A stretch of 64,000 nucleotides of DNA from Anniella stebbinsi (GCA_029215795.1 JARDYH010000001.1:183465654-183529653), one strand, 5' to 3'; counted from the first letter of the stretch, positions 51,366-62,938 are shown. Notes: generated by a model from the letters alone, not told the origin. Numbers and translations: made by a program.

Positions 51366-53960
51366 TGTATTCATCAATTCACATAAGTATATGTATGGTA
51401 ATTCAAACGAGATACTGCTTTACAAATCATTGCACCCTGGATTAAGTAGGATTCTAACATCTGTGTTCAGGCTAACGCGTGCACATCCCTTTTATGTAAT
51501 GATGTAAAGTGTAGCCCTCTGCAGGATATCTGGAGCATAAAGCATTTCTGTGTTGTGATCACCCCTTTCCTCTCTGCTTCCCCTATGCCACAGAATTGTT
51601 GTGAAGGTAAACAGAGAGAGAATGAGAATAATTTAAGACATCTTGAAGAGTTTCTTTGAGGAAGAAAGGTGGGATAAAATGTAATAATAGAATTAGGAGT
51701 TTAATGTGTGAATACTTGGCACACTTTGCATCCCTACTTCCAGCTTATTTTCGTAATTATGATTTAACATTGAGCATGCCAAGTAGAATTCTCCAGTGTT
51801 CTGACAGTGAGCTGGTTAAAATCAGAATATATGTACATAGCGTAAGAGGCAGCAAACTGCTTCATTTGACTTGCTAGCTTTCCTCTTTGGTGTTTTCAAC
51901 AATGACCATGATAATTATACTGGCATAGGGTAAGAGAAAGAATATAGAGAGCTGGAAATGCTTGGTTAAATTGAATTTTGTGAATAGCAGTAAATATGTT
52001 AAATTTCAGTTAGATTAGCTCGTTGTTTTTAATTCATTTTTAAGTGGCCAAGTTCATTCAAATCAATAGGATCTTCCTATCACGTAAGTAACTCATTCTG
52101 ACAATGGGAGAGGGGTAGCAGGAAACTTATCTGAGACAAAAGTGAGGTAATTTTCAGACGGAGAGTGTCACTCTGCCTGCCAGATCACTGATGAAAAGAT
52201 AGAGGGATGGGAAAAGAGTCTGCTACTGGAATCCTATGCAAGCTTACTTAGAAGTTAGGCTTTCTGAATAAAGAGGGACTTCATTTACACACTTGAAACC
52301 CACTAATGATAATGTATCTGTGTGTTTCATAATCATACCACAAGCTGGAAATATCTGTATGGTGTCAGTACTAATACTTAAGGATCTGTAGTAAAGTGCA
52401 TGAAATAGACTAGTGAATGAAGAGTTAATATTTGTAGGACTGACCATCTGCCTCCTAAGGGGTGTCTATATCCTCTATTAACCCCATAGTGGCTGTGCAG
52501 TGGTGCTGCATTGCTTATATGACGCAGCTGCCAACTTGCGGCCATATCGAGCTTCCCCCTCCCCACCAAAACTGTGAGGGTTCAAAGTCTTGATTTACCA
52601 TTACATTTACCTTTGCTCTGAGGTCACTACATTGTTTCTTGGCTTTAGTTCAGGTTATCCGGGGCGTAGCTCTAGGTAAGCATGGGAACGCAGGGCAGGG
52701 GACAGGGGACAGGCGTGACAAGGAAATGATGCTGCAGTTTTCCGAGTGGATAGTGCTCCAGCCTGCTGTTTAGCTTTTTTGTTTTCACTTTGCAACAGCG
52801 TTGCTGTGAGTTTTAGAATGAAGACTCCCCTTTGGGAAAATATGGGGGGGGGGGACTCTTGTTGATGTTTGACAATCCAAATAGTCATAATAACAAGTAT
52901 GGACTGGACTGCTCAGGAGGAAGTATAGAGACATCCTTTTGGATGTAATGATGATAATGATGATGATGCCCTGGAAGCCACAGCAGGAACTTTTTGCACC
53001 CCCCTTTCACTCACTCAACCCCCCAAAACCATAATAACAATGATAATGGTAACAATTAAAATAGCATATGTGATATTCTCAGAATCATAAAGAAAAGCAG
53101 CATTTGGAATACTGGAAAAAGTTCTCACCCGCTGGTGTACAATCCATGGTGTACAATTGCTTGCCAACCTAGATTAAACATAATAATACTCTGAACATGT
53201 GTAGTTTTACAAATTAAACTTACGTAAATTATATCACAACTATGACTGAAGCAATAAAATGGACTTTGCTTCTGCTGTCCTGATGCTGAATACATTTACA
53301 TTATAATAATTACCACTTTCTTGTAGAAAAAGATAAACATTTTATTTTTGAAATGGATTTCTTTTCTTTTTCTTTTTTTAAATGCCCATTCGTATTGTTT
53401 CTTTCTATCCTGTAAGTGTTCTGCCCTTAGGAGTGTTCTCCCCTTAAAGGCAACCTAAACATTCAGTTCCAGGAAGCTGTGCTGATGGAGATGAGCGGGA
53501 GAAGCCATACCAGGATGCAACCCTAGGCCTATTTAGACAGAAATAAGTCCTACAGCTCCCAACATTCCCCAGCCAGCTATGTAGGACTTTTTTCTGTCTT
53601 ATGTGTCTAGGATGGCATCCTTGATTTCCCCCCTCAACCCTCTTTATTCCTTTTTCCTCACATGCGATGTCTGTAAGCCTGCAGGCAGGAATTGTCTTCA
53701 TTTACTGATTGTATTCAACATGCAGGTGGTTTGTTGGGTTGTAAACTTGGCTTGTCCAAAGTGACTCCATTTTAAAGCCTTTATAGCATGTTTGATTTGA
53801 TGCTCCTCCATTTTGCCCTGTTGTGGGGGTTTTTTTTGGACACCTTGCAATGTGTAATGAAAAACTGTTACACCACATGACTTTTCCAAATTGGCTTTGT
53901 GTTTCCTCCTCTCTCTCAGTTGTATTATGCCTTTTAGATTGTAAGCCTGTGTTATGTCTT
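51366..53960. other. Long stretch without recognised gene
   Basis: Only chance frames were seen. A G run lies at 52,845-52,853, ATGATGATAATGATG at 52,946-52,970, and a fragment of the TCCTACAGCTCCCA palindromic repeat at 53,548-53,590. No splice-flanked conserved peptide was recognised. Confidence 0.4.
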
Positions 53961-53964
53961 CCCT

Positions 53965-55241
53965 GTTATTTATTTACCATATTTATATACCGCTTCATAT
54001 CTAAAATAGATTCTGGAGTGGTGAAAATAAGAATAAGAATAAGAATAATCAATTAAAACAGCATATTAAAATTCTTCAACTTAAAACATATACCAATAAA
54101 AACAGTGGTTGATCAATTGAGGAGGAAATGCTTCCTGGAAAAGAGTTATTTTCAGGAGGTGCCGGAAGCAGCACAGTGATGGCACCCACCTGACTTCCAG
54201 GGGCAGGGAATTTCAAAGAAAAGGGGCCACCACACTGAAGTTTCTTCTCTTGGTGGACTCCAGCTGGAATCACCAGGAGCATGCTCTCTACTGACCTCAG
54301 TGACTGAGCAGGTTGGTAAGGGAGAAGGTATCTGGGTCCCAAGTTGTTTAGGGCTTTGTACACTAGTACCAAAACCTTAAACCTGGCCCAGTAGCCAATA
54401 GGCAGCCAGTGCAGTTCCCTTAGCAAAGGAGTTACATGCTGTAAAAGGGCAGCGTTCGATAACAGCTGAGCTGCTGCATTCTGAACTAGCCCCGCATAGA
54501 ACGCATTGCAATAATCCAGTCTTGAAGTTACTCATGCCTGTACTACAGAGGCCAAGCTATCCCTGTCCAGAAGAGGCTGTAGTTGGCAAGCCAGTCAAAG
54601 CTGGTAAAACACACTGAGTCACCATGTCTACTTGGGCCCCCAGTGACAATCGTAGATCTAGGAGTACCCCCAAACTATGAACCTGAGCTTTCCAAAGGAG
54701 TGCAACCCCATCCAGAAAAGGCAATGAGACTATCTCCTGGACTTGGGAACCACTCATCCATAGGGATTCCATCTTGTTATGATTCAGCTACAATTTGTTG
54801 GTCCTCATTCAGCCCATTACTGAATTTAGCCTCACCTGATTCAGATGTCACAGGGAAACAGAGCTGTGTGTCATCAGCATACTGATGGCACTTGGTTCCA
54901 AATCTCCTAACAACCATCCCAATGGCTTCATGTAGATATTAAACATCATTGGGGACAAGTTGGTGCCCTACAGAACACAATAGCTCAATTGCCAAGGGGC
55001 CAATGTTACTGTCTGAAATTGATCCTGCAGGTAGAACTGGAACCATGGTAACACACTGCCTCCAATATCCATCCCACAGAGTTGATGCAGGAGAATACCA
55101 TGGTTGATGGTTTCAAAAGCTGATGAGAGACTGAGCAGAATTTACAGGATTGCACTCCCCCTGTCCCTCTCTCAATAAAGGTAATCCATCAGTGTGACCA
55201 AGGCTCATTCAGTCCCATAATAATGACAAAACCCAGAATGA

Positions 55242-55302
<61 letters not shown>

Positions 55303-55600
55303 TTTATATAGCACCATCAACGGGTCTAGATAATCAGTGTCTCCAAAAGTGCCTACAGTTGTTCCACCATGACCCTCTACACTACCTTCCCTAAGAAAGG
55401 GGAGATGGTTGTTTAAAATACCATTGGGTCCTGAGTGGGCTCCTTCAGGAGTGGTCACACTACTGCCTCCAGCAGGGACCACCCCTTCCCACAGAGAAGC
55501 ATTCACCACACCCTGGACCCATCCAGTCAGTCACATTGCTGCAAGTTCCATTGTACACATCATCAGATTGCAGCAACTGAAACTGATCCCGCAAAATCAG
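53965..55600 (-). mobile_element. L2 LINE, diverged, reverse strand
   Basis: Begins at the 3' tail (TATATACCGCTTCATATC). ORF2 end follows: LHWLPIGYWARFKVLVLVYK and NNLGPRYLLPYQPAQSLRS (54,076-54,426), then VSLPFLDGVALLWKAQVHSL (54,557-54,772), TGTGTCATCAGCATACTGAT (complement of the YADDTQ block, 54,871) and upstream RT blocks to about 55,510. Frames are badly broken. An ATT microsatellite interrupts it. Confidence 0.82.
55241..55303 (+). repeat. (ATT)n microsatellite with inverted centre
   Basis: ATT repeats of one phase meet an ATTAATAATATT switch near 55,270 and continue to 55,303, followed by TTATATAGCACCATCAACGG. Confidence 0.9.
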
Positions 55601-55606
55601 AGAGAG

Positions 55607-55640
55607 ACAGTTCCAATCGAGACACTTCGATTGGAACTGT
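55607..55640. repeat. Perfect 14-bp hairpin with 6-base loop
   Basis: ACAGTTCCAATCGA is followed by GACACT and then its exact complement TCGATTGGAACTGT. It lies at the edge of the L2 fragment. Confidence 0.92.
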
Positions 55641-56579
55641 GCCAACAACAGAAAGTGTTATGTCTTTCATGTTATGTGCTTTAAGCCCGTGGACATGGGC
55701 TGCCTTATTTATTATTTTTGTAAGGGTGCAATCCCATGTCGCCTAGACTGCATCTGGAGTGACATAGGATTTTTGTTTGTTTTCTGGTTTTGAGCTCATA
55801 GACAGCGATCCAAGCTGGGAGCCAGGAAACAGTGCTCCCTGCCCCTCCCTCTCACAACCAGCATGGAGTGAACCATGGTGGCTTCTTTTCTGTGCTTAGA
55901 AACTCAAGTGTGGAGAGGGTGAAAAGGGTGAAAAGGGGGTGGTCCTGGGAGGAGACTACAGAAGCTGGTTTAGACAGCTTCCTAAGTGCTGCGTGGTCTC
56001 CCCACTCCCTCTCTGAAGCCCCCAGCTAGACAGTCAAAATTGGCCTAGTGGAAAAAGCAGGGTGGATGAAACACGCAGGAAAGGATCACCTCTGTGCTGC
56101 AGCTGCCAGCATTGGAGAGTCAGAAGTCCCTGAGCTTGGGGGCTTACGTGTACCCAGAGCACAACCCCAGGCATAGGATTGTGTACTATGTCTCCGTGAG
56201 AGACTTTGGGGCTAAAGGGGGGGAGGGGGATAAAAATGCAATGAATAAATAAATAAATAAATAGGCTTGTATGCAATCTTAATGTAGTTCTAAATTAGGG
56301 GGAAAAAACCTCTCTCTCACTCAAAAGTGTTTTGAAAAAATGACAGGCAGTGTGGAAGCTTCTGTGATAAAAATAAATGAAAAATTCTGAGGGCAGGATA
56401 GAGCATATTTCTGATTCTGCTGCACAAAGAAACCTATGTAACTGGGAAGTTTGCACTCCTTGAATCTGCAGAAATTGCCCTTAGAAGATGTGAAATTACT
56501 GTTCTTCTATTTGCCTGGCTTGACAGAAAGTCATGGAGCAGTGGGATATCTTTAAGAGTTTGTTCAAACATCCGTGTCC
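55641..56579. other. Unclassified sequence
   Basis: GGGTGCAATCCCATGTCGCC near 55,726 and CATAGGATTGTG near 56,171 are fragments of the CAATCCTATG dispersed repeat; an (AAAT)n tract lies at 56,240-56,262. No gene seen. Confidence 0.4.
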
Positions 56580-56939
56580 TAGGCTGCCTCTACAAGAGAG
56601 GTTTAAAGCTCTTTCAAGGCACTTTTAAAAATTTACCTCTACAAGAACGGAGCACAAATCGGGCGTAGAGGTGCGTTATCTCTCAGATTATGCGCATTAT
56701 CGAATGCGCGTTAAATCGCGAGTTTTATTTTGCTCCGGCCGTTAAAGCGCATTTTGACTGTGTGAACAAGCGCTTATGCACATTAACTACTTGTAAAGCG
56801 CATTTTGGTCATCCGTTAATGCGCTTCGCCGCCTCTCGCCGCCTCTCGTGCAGAGGTATTAGGTGTAAATGCGCTTCAGCGATTATGCGCATAATCGCCT
56901 AACTGGGCGCAAAAGCGAATCCTTGTAGAGGGGACCCTA
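56580..56939. mobile_element. CpG-rich TIR element, probable non-autonomous DNA transposon
   Basis: Starts TAGGCTGCCTCTACAAGAGA and ends CTTGTAGAGGGGACCCTA, terminal inverted repeats with a few mismatches. The interior is packed with GCGCATTA / TAATGCGC and AAAGCGCATTTTG words in both orientations and retains many CpGs in an otherwise CpG-poor region. The flanking octamers (CCGTGTCC, GTGCATTG) do not match, so the superfamily is open; TAGGG ends suggest hAT. Confidence 0.7.
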
Positions 56940-57396
56940 GTGCATTGCAGCATTTTCCCATCCTCTCAGCCAAATCATGCCCCTCCAATAAATTTCTTCA
57001 TTTGCAGGTGTGCAACTATTTTAATGAGTGCAGAGATAAATATATGGAAAAAAATGTCAACACACCAAAATGAACCGATTTGGATTGGGGGGATGCCCTA
57101 ATGGAGAGAGCAGCTCCTTGTCAACCCAGGTTTCCAAAACTGTCCATTCAGTAAATTCATTAAAGCAGCAACCCCAGGCAAGGCTATTCAAAAGTAAGCC
57201 TCATTGAGTTCAATGAAATTCACTCCCAGGACTGTAACACTCCTGTATAATCTTATTTTCCCCCTCATCCCTCTCTATTCCATTTTTCCTTGCATGTCAT
57301 GTCTCTTTCGATTGCAAGTCTGCAGGCAGGTGGGGTGGGTGGGTCTGTATTCCCCTCCTCCATAATTTTGGCCTATCCCCCTTTTCTCCTATAAAC
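56940..57396. other. Unclassified sequence
   Basis: Contains AAAAGTAAGCCTCATTGAG near 57,190, a fragment of the TTACTTCTGAGTAGAC family. No gene. Confidence 0.4.
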
Positions 57397-57716
57397 TAGG
57401 CTGACCATATGAAAAGGAGGACAGGGTACATGTAACTTTAACAGTTGTAGAGAAAAGGGAATTTCATCCAGTGTCATTTGTATGCAATTAGTCCCTGGTA
57501 AAATTCCCTCTTCATCACAGCAGTTAAAGTTGCAGGCACTATACTAGAGTGACCATATACAAAAGAAGGCAGGGTCCCTGCAACTTTAACAGTTGTGATG
57601 AAGAGGGAATTTCACCAGGGACTAATTGCATACAAATGACACTGGCTGAAATCCCCTTTTCTCTACAACTGTTAAAGTTACATGAGCCCTGTCCTCCTTT
57701 TCATATAGTCAGCCTA
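57397..57716. mobile_element. hAT-like palindromic MITE with perfect 8-bp duplication
   Basis: Starts TAGGCTGACCATATGAAAAG, ends TTTTCATATAGTCAGCCTA; flanked by CTATAAAC at 57,389-57,396 and 57,717-57,724. The loop (CACTATACTAGAGTGACC) runs in the sense opposite to copy 6055-6374. Confidence 0.9.
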
Positions 57717-57724
57717 CTATAAAC

Positions 57725-58080
57725 ACGAATTCCATACGTGTAGGAGAAGGGGGTGCCCAGATGGCAGAAGGGGGGAGATAGAGATGAACCAAGGGAAGTG
57801 ATATGTGTCTCCAGTCCCCCCTTCAAAATGCCTCAGAAGTAAAAGCATCATAATAAAATAACAAAGAAAGGAAGGAAACACCCTAATGGAGCTCTCAAGT
57901 GTAAAGAGCGGGATTACTAGCAAGCAAGCATTGCCAGCAGGGTTAAGTAAATTAAATGAAGCAACAGCAATCATCAGTCAGAGAAAAATCATATAAAATT
58001 CATCTTCAAATAAATATCTAGAGAATTACAACAAATCCCCTACACACCTTCAAGCAAGTTAATGTTTTTTTTAAAAAAGG
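57725..58080. other. Unclassified sequence
   Basis: No gene or repeat recognised. Confidence 0.4.
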
Positions 58081-58168
58081 GATGCAATCCTCTACACACT
58101 TACCTGGGAATAAGACCCATACCCTCAATGGAACCTACTTCTGAGTAGGCATGCATAGGACTGCACTG
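58081..58168. repeat. Dispersed palindromic CAATCCTATGCA...TTACTTCTGAGTAG repeat, fullest copy
   Basis: GATGCAATCCTCTACACACT, TTACCTGGGAATAAGACCC, CAATGGAACCTACTTCTGAG and GCATGCATAGGACTGCACTG: about 88 bp with inverted ends. Confidence 0.75.
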
Positions 58169-58629
58169 TTAGTCGAGCACCAGAAGCAATGATCAAACAC
58201 AGAGAAATCATGCTTTTAATAAAGAGTAAGAGAACACACACACACCCAAGCAAGCAAATACAGTCCAGGAAAGTGGTCAAAAGCATACAAATCGACACAC
58301 TCTCCTTTCCCCTTCAAATAAATCAAACAATCATATTTATGTGACATTCTAACTTTTCCTACTCTCCTGCAAGCATGAGGACCCAATTCAGATTGAGACC
58401 ATAGCTTTTGAACAGAGGACAGTTTTACCCCCCCCCCCCCCAAAACCACCCCTTCGCCCGGGTGGGGAGACAGAGAAGGAGAATAAAAGGGAAAAAAGGC
58501 TCCATTTGAATCAAGGAAGCCCTTTTTTAACCTGGGGTGGGGGAAATTTCAGGATGAAAATGGGGTGGGGGACTCCTTTTCTCATTAGGGCCACTTGCCA
58601 TGAGACCTTACTTATCATATTTCTGAATT
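58169..58629. other. Unclassified sequence with poly-C
   Basis: A run of 14 C at 58,428-58,441 and a GGGTGGGGG patch near 58,537-58,570 occur here. No gene was recognised. Confidence 0.4.
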
Positions 58630-59450
58630 TATTAAAATAGGCTTTCCTAAAATCGAGAGTATGCGTATGGCTACTTTTGCTTCCTTTATCATCAAGAACT
58701 CAAGTATGATGTGGTCACTTTCCCCCAGAGTTCCTGTAACTGCCACTTTATCCACTCAGTCATCCCTACTGGTCAGTATGAAGTCAAGGATAGCCAATCC
58801 TTTAGTTCCTTCCTCTACTTTTTGTAGGAGAAAGTTATCAGCCACACATGTGAGGAATTTCTGGGGGGGGGCACTTTTGGCAGAATTTGTCTCCCAAGAG
58901 ATATCAGGGTAATTGAAGTCCCCCATTACTACTACATCGGATTTCCTTGAAACACTGGCAATTTGCTTTTCAAAAGTTTCATCCTCATCTTCTCCTTGAT
59001 TGGGTGGTCGCTAGTAGACTCTGACTATCATGCTCCTTTTATTCCTTTCCCCATGTATTTTAATCCAGATGCTCTTGACGGGGCTCCCAGGCTCATCCTC
59101 TTGTACTTCTGTGCAGGGATAAGTATTTTTAACATCTGGTGTGATTCCGCCTCCCTTTCTGTTTCTTCTGTTCCTTTTGAACAAATTATACCCTTCAAGT
59201 GCTGTATTCCACTCATTGGAGTCTTCCCACCAAGGTTCAGTTATACCTATCAAGTCACATTTGCCTTCATGTATTAAGAGTTCAATTTCATTCTGTTTGT
59301 TTCCCATACCCTGGGCATTAGTATATAGACATTGATGTGCTTTATGGTCTGGCTTCTTTCCTCTGTTATTGTGACGATTATTTGGGGGCACTATTAAGAG
59401 TTTTTCTTTCTGTTATGGCGCATAAGCCTTCAACCATTGTTGCTTTGAGG
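58630..59450 (-). pseudogene. CR1 LINE endonuclease domain
   Basis: From the right on the minus strand: CLYTNAQGMGNKQNEIELLI, LIGITEPWWEDSNEWNTALE (Glu of the ITEPWW block), GYNLFKRNRRNRKGGGI, then (58,912-58,960 complement) a GDFNYPDIS block, KFLTCVADNFLLQKVEEGTK, LDFILTS and a final GESDHIILEF block (58,690-58,720). All APE catalytic blocks are present in order, with only small frame breaks near 59,000. The element lacks RT and 3' end here. Confidence 0.85.
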
Positions 59451-59708
59451 TTTACATCTCCCTCCCTTGTAGGATTCAGTTTAAAGCCCTCCTGATGAAG
59501 TTCTTTATGCTGTGGTCAAATATAATTTGGCTATGTTGCAAATGGTAGGGACAGTACAGGGGTACATCTTGAGGAGGGGAAAGCCCTGAGGTGGATCCTC
59601 AGTGGCAGCAGGTCATTTATATGACCCAGCAGCATTCCAAGATCATTTCCCCTAAGCTCCGCTTCAAAATAGTTGGAGACTTACCATGACTTTTCCCTCT
59701 GAGTAAGT

Positions 59709-60028
59709 TAGGGTGACCAGATAAAATCCAGGTCAGGGCTCATGTAACTTTAACAGTTGTAGAAAAAAGGGGATTTCAGCCTGTGTCATTTGTATGCAAT
59801 TAGTTCCTGGTGAAATTTCCTCTTCATCACAACTGTTAAAGGGGCAGGGGCCCTGCCTTCTTTTGTATATGGTCACTCTAGTATAGTGCCTGCAATTTTA
59901 ACTGTTGTGATGAAGAGGGAATTTCACCAGGGACTAATTGCATACAAATGACACTGGCTGAAATTCCCTTTTCTCTACAACTGTTAAAGTTACAGGAGCC
60001 CTGTCCTCCTTTTCATATGGTCAGCCTA
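59709..60028. mobile_element. hAT-like palindromic MITE
   Basis: Starts TAGGGTGACCAGATAAAATC and ends TTTTCATATGGTCAGCCTA. The flanking octamers GAGTAAGT and CCCTTAGA differ; the right flank equals the spacer at 13,318. Confidence 0.85.
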
Positions 60029-60550
60029 CCCTTAGATGTACCTGTAGATCAAGCTGAAAGTTGCAGGGAAAACACAAAGGCATCCACAGTAGCCCCCTAA
60101 AAAGCAATACTGTTTCTCACTCTGGAGTCACTCAGAGAGGTGAGCCAGTCGGTTGTCCTGCGACTGCACTTCAGGGCCACTTATGCACTCAGTCAGCAGA
60201 CCCCCCCAGCCCCCAGCCCCAACTCTGCCCTGTCAAGAAGAGCTTTCCAGATGGGCTGGAAGCAAACCTCTCTCCTTCGTTTGTCCATTACACACAGCCC
60301 ATTACACACCCTCCCCAGATGCCTGAATCTTCAAACAGAGGCATCCAACGGTGTTAGTTGCAGGGGTGAGCGCAGAGGACAGCCCCCTCTGGAATCACCT
60401 GTCTGCGAGGCTTGCAAACATTTATTTCTTTGTATTCTTCCTTATCATCCCCAAGAAAAGCTACGATGGCTGCCACAAACCATGTTCCCATTCAGTCAAC
60501 TCACTCCCGTGGGGCTTCCACTGTTTTCTGATCTCTGCACTTTAGATGGT
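60029..60550. other. Spacer between two MITE units; first ~110 bp shared with 13,318-13,425
   Basis: CCCTTAGATGTACCTGTAGA through GGAGTCACTCAGAGA (60,029-60,138) is almost identical to the spacer of the composite element at 12,989-13,791. The remaining 400 bp (with a 137-codon chance frame, 60,140-60,553) has no counterpart there; I recognise no domain in it. The two spacers may be a long and an internally deleted version of one element. Confidence 0.6.
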
Positions 60551-60731
60551 TAGGCTAACCAGATAAAATCCAGGTCAGGGCTCATGTAACTTTAACAGTT
60601 GTAGAGAAAAGGGGATTTCAGCCAGTGTCATTTGTATGCAATTAGTTCCTGGTGAAATTCACTCTTCATCACAACAGTTAAAGTTGCAGGGGCCCTGCCC
60701 TCTTTTGTATCTGGTCACTCTAGTATAGTGC
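60551..60731. mobile_element. Half hAT-like MITE
   Basis: Starts TAGGCTAACCAGATAAAATC, runs through the loop to TAGTATAGTGC and stops; the second half is replaced by a LINE tail. Confidence 0.82.
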
Positions 60732-61075
60732 TTGGTCTCATCCAAGAGTGCCTGGAGCTGGCTCGCAACCACCCACTCCAGGCCCTTGCCCAGAACCTTT
60801 GCCCCACCACCATCACAGGCATGCCAGGTGGGAATGTGAGAGAGGGCCTTTTTGGTGGCTGCCCCAGTGCTCTGGGACTCCCTTCCCAGAGAAGCTAGAC
60901 TGGCTCTCTCCCTGGTGTGGTTCTGGAGGCAGGCTAAAACATTTTTGTTTCGGCAGGCCTTTCGGGAGTAGTCTGGATGTTATTTATGCGTTATTAATAT
61001 TTTTTATTATTATTTGTATTTAAAATGTTTAAACTGTTTTAATATTGTAGTATGTTTAATTCTATTTTTATTTTT

Positions 61076-61118
61076 GTATCATAGAATCATAGAACAGTAA
61101 AGTTGGAAGGGGCCTATT
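61076..61118 (-). repeat. Tiny CR1 3' terminal fragment
   Basis: TATCATAGAATCATAGAACA followed by GTTGGAAGGGGCCTA is the CR1 extreme 3' end in reverse, only about 40 bp. Confidence 0.75.
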
Positions 61119-61186
61119 CTATTTTAACTGTACATGTTTTAATTTGTAAAGCCACCTTGAGTCCCAGTATTGAGAAATGGTGGGAT

Positions 61187-61188
61187 AT

Positions 61189-61229
<41 letters not shown>
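61187..61229 (+). repeat. (ATC)n microsatellite
   Basis: About 14 ATC/TCA units forming the tail of the LINE 3' end. Confidence 0.93.
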
Positions 61230-61995
61230 GTAAGTGCAGACCTTAAATGAAATAACTCACTTTTCAGAGCCTGATTTTCTTTTGCAAGAAAAGAGAGACA
61301 GTTAAGATGCAGAACATAGAGACAGAGAGAGAGTTAAGATGCAGAAACAATTTCCCTTTGCCATTAGGAAATATGTGTAGAACTCTAGGAAACTCTTTTT
61401 GCAATGCACAATGAATGTTTTTCTTAATTGAATCTTTTACAATTTTAATTCCAAAGGAGTTCATGGATGCAATCAATCTGGAGGTCAGATCAAACATACA
61501 CATCACTTGAAGCCTGTTGAATAGTTCATTTCTTATGAATGAAAATAGTTCTTTGTATGCTCATTAGCTACTGCATCATACAGAAGTTAATCATTATTTC
61601 TATACCATCAGAATAGGATGAACTGTTGCAAGTAGTCTCCTTTCTGTAGAAGTGGCAGGTAGCAGGACCAGTGGCAGTGAGCTTATGCAATTAGAAGATC
61701 TCTGTTGAAAATGGCAATCATCCTTGTATCTAATTCCCTAATGGCTACACTTATGGTATACTGGCATGTGCCTATAATTCACAAGATTGAATGAGACACT
61801 CCCTTTTTTTTGCCTTTTCAAACAATTGAGGTCTCCCCCCCCCCCCCCAACAGAAGATGTAGTTAACCTCATAAACATTAGAAGAGCATGGACCTTGTCT
61901 GCTGGACCTCTGCTTTTGATTCAATAGTTGTTTTATCATCCGCAATGATAGCATCCAAACATTTTTCATTGTAAATGGGCTGCAATACTTCTTAT
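61230..61995. other. Unclassified AT-rich sequence
   Basis: Only a poly-C run at about 61,837-61,848 stands out; no gene recognised. Confidence 0.4.
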
Positions 61996-62930
61996 TAGGG
62001 ATGTGCATGCCCCCCCAGATCAGATCAGAACCAGGATCGGAACCGGAACCGAGGCCTCAGATTGGATCGGATCAGATCAGAGGCTTCCTGGTTCGGTTCG
62101 GACCCGATCCCGATCCGAAAATCGGACATCCGATTTTCAGATTGGACATCCGATTTTCAGATCGGATACCATTTTAGCTGTTTTCGCCATAGTCTTACAT
62201 TGGGGAAAAGAAAGCTTTCCCCCAATGCAAGCCTATGGCAAAAACATGGGGGCAGGTGAATGGGGGCCTAACCCCCCCCTGTCCCACCTCCCCACTCGCG
62301 TTCCTTACCTGTTGGGGCGGCCGCTGCCATCCGCTGCCGTCTGCTGGTCCAATCTACTGAGAAACAGGCTTTGCAGCCTAGTTCTCAGTAGAGTGCCAGG
62401 TGATGACCAGCAGGTGGCAGCAGACGGCAGCAAGTGCCCCTGGCAGGTAAGTCCCCTCCTCCTCCCTCACTCTCCTTACCTGCCGGGGCGACCACTTCCC
62501 TCTGGTGCGCAGATCTACTGAGAAACAGGCTTCATGGCCTGCCTCTCAGTAGAGCGCCAGATAATTACACCTGAGGCGCTACTGAGAGGCAGGCCACAAA
62601 GCCTGCTTCTCAGTTGATCTGTGCACCAGAGGGAAGCGGACGCCCCGGCAGGTAAATGGGGGGGCCCTCCTGCCTCCTGCCCCTCCTGCTCCTTACCTGC
62701 CGGGGCCATCTGTTGCCAATGACAGCAGACAGCCCCAGCAGGTAAGGAATGCGAGGGGCGGGAGAAGGTCCGATCCTCCAATTTTATCCGAACCAGATCG
62801 GGTCCTTCCGGACCGGTTTGCATCAGATCAGATGATCCAGATGCGGGCATCAGAAATCAGATAATTGTATCTGATTTCTCCCAGATCGGGTCCGGATCGT
62901 GGATCGGACCCGATCAGGTGCACACTCCTA
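61996..62930. mobile_element. hAT-like non-autonomous element with perfect 8-bp duplication and internal foldbacks
   Basis: Starts TAGGGATGTGCATGCC and ends GGTGCACACTCCTA (terminal repeats ~12 bp, imperfect). CTTCTTAT flanks both sides (61,988-61,995 and 62,931-62,938). Subterminal zones are rich in GATCGG/CCGATC/ATCAGA words. The centre is a foldback around 62,565: 62,476-62,560 pairs with about 62,575-62,661, both carrying ACTGAGA...CAGGC and a GCCCCGGCAGGTAA edge. No transposase. The TAGGGATGTGCA end also starts the AT-rich element at 27,832. Confidence 0.88.
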
Positions 62931-62938
62931 CTTCTTAT

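Larger units (their letters stand above)
60732..61229 (+). mobile_element. LINE 3' end with (ATC)n tail
   Basis: GTGCCTGGAGCTGGCTCGCA... to GGCAGGCCTTTCGGGAGTAG resembles the C-terminal coding end of an L2-like LINE (compare QRTFSSAAPRLWNG at 45,145); then a T-rich UTR, GCCACCTTGAGTCCCAG and the (ATC)n/(TCA)n tract 61,187-61,229. A 40-bp CR1 terminal fragment sits inside. Confidence 0.65.

Noticed and set aside
51656..51877. 73-codon frame and similar frames in 51.4-53.9 kb as exons of a host gene
   Set aside because: No recognisable peptide, no paired splice sites with conserved flanks and no codon bias.
60140..60553. 137-codon frame in the MITE spacer
   Set aside because: No motif; the copy of the spacer at 13.4 kb lacks this part, so coding constraint cannot be argued.
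59709..61229. GAGTAAGT left of the MITE and CAGTAAGT right of the ATC tract as one target duplication
   Set aside because: One mismatch, part of the match lies in a microsatellite edge, and the MITE's second half is missing; chance cannot be excluded.
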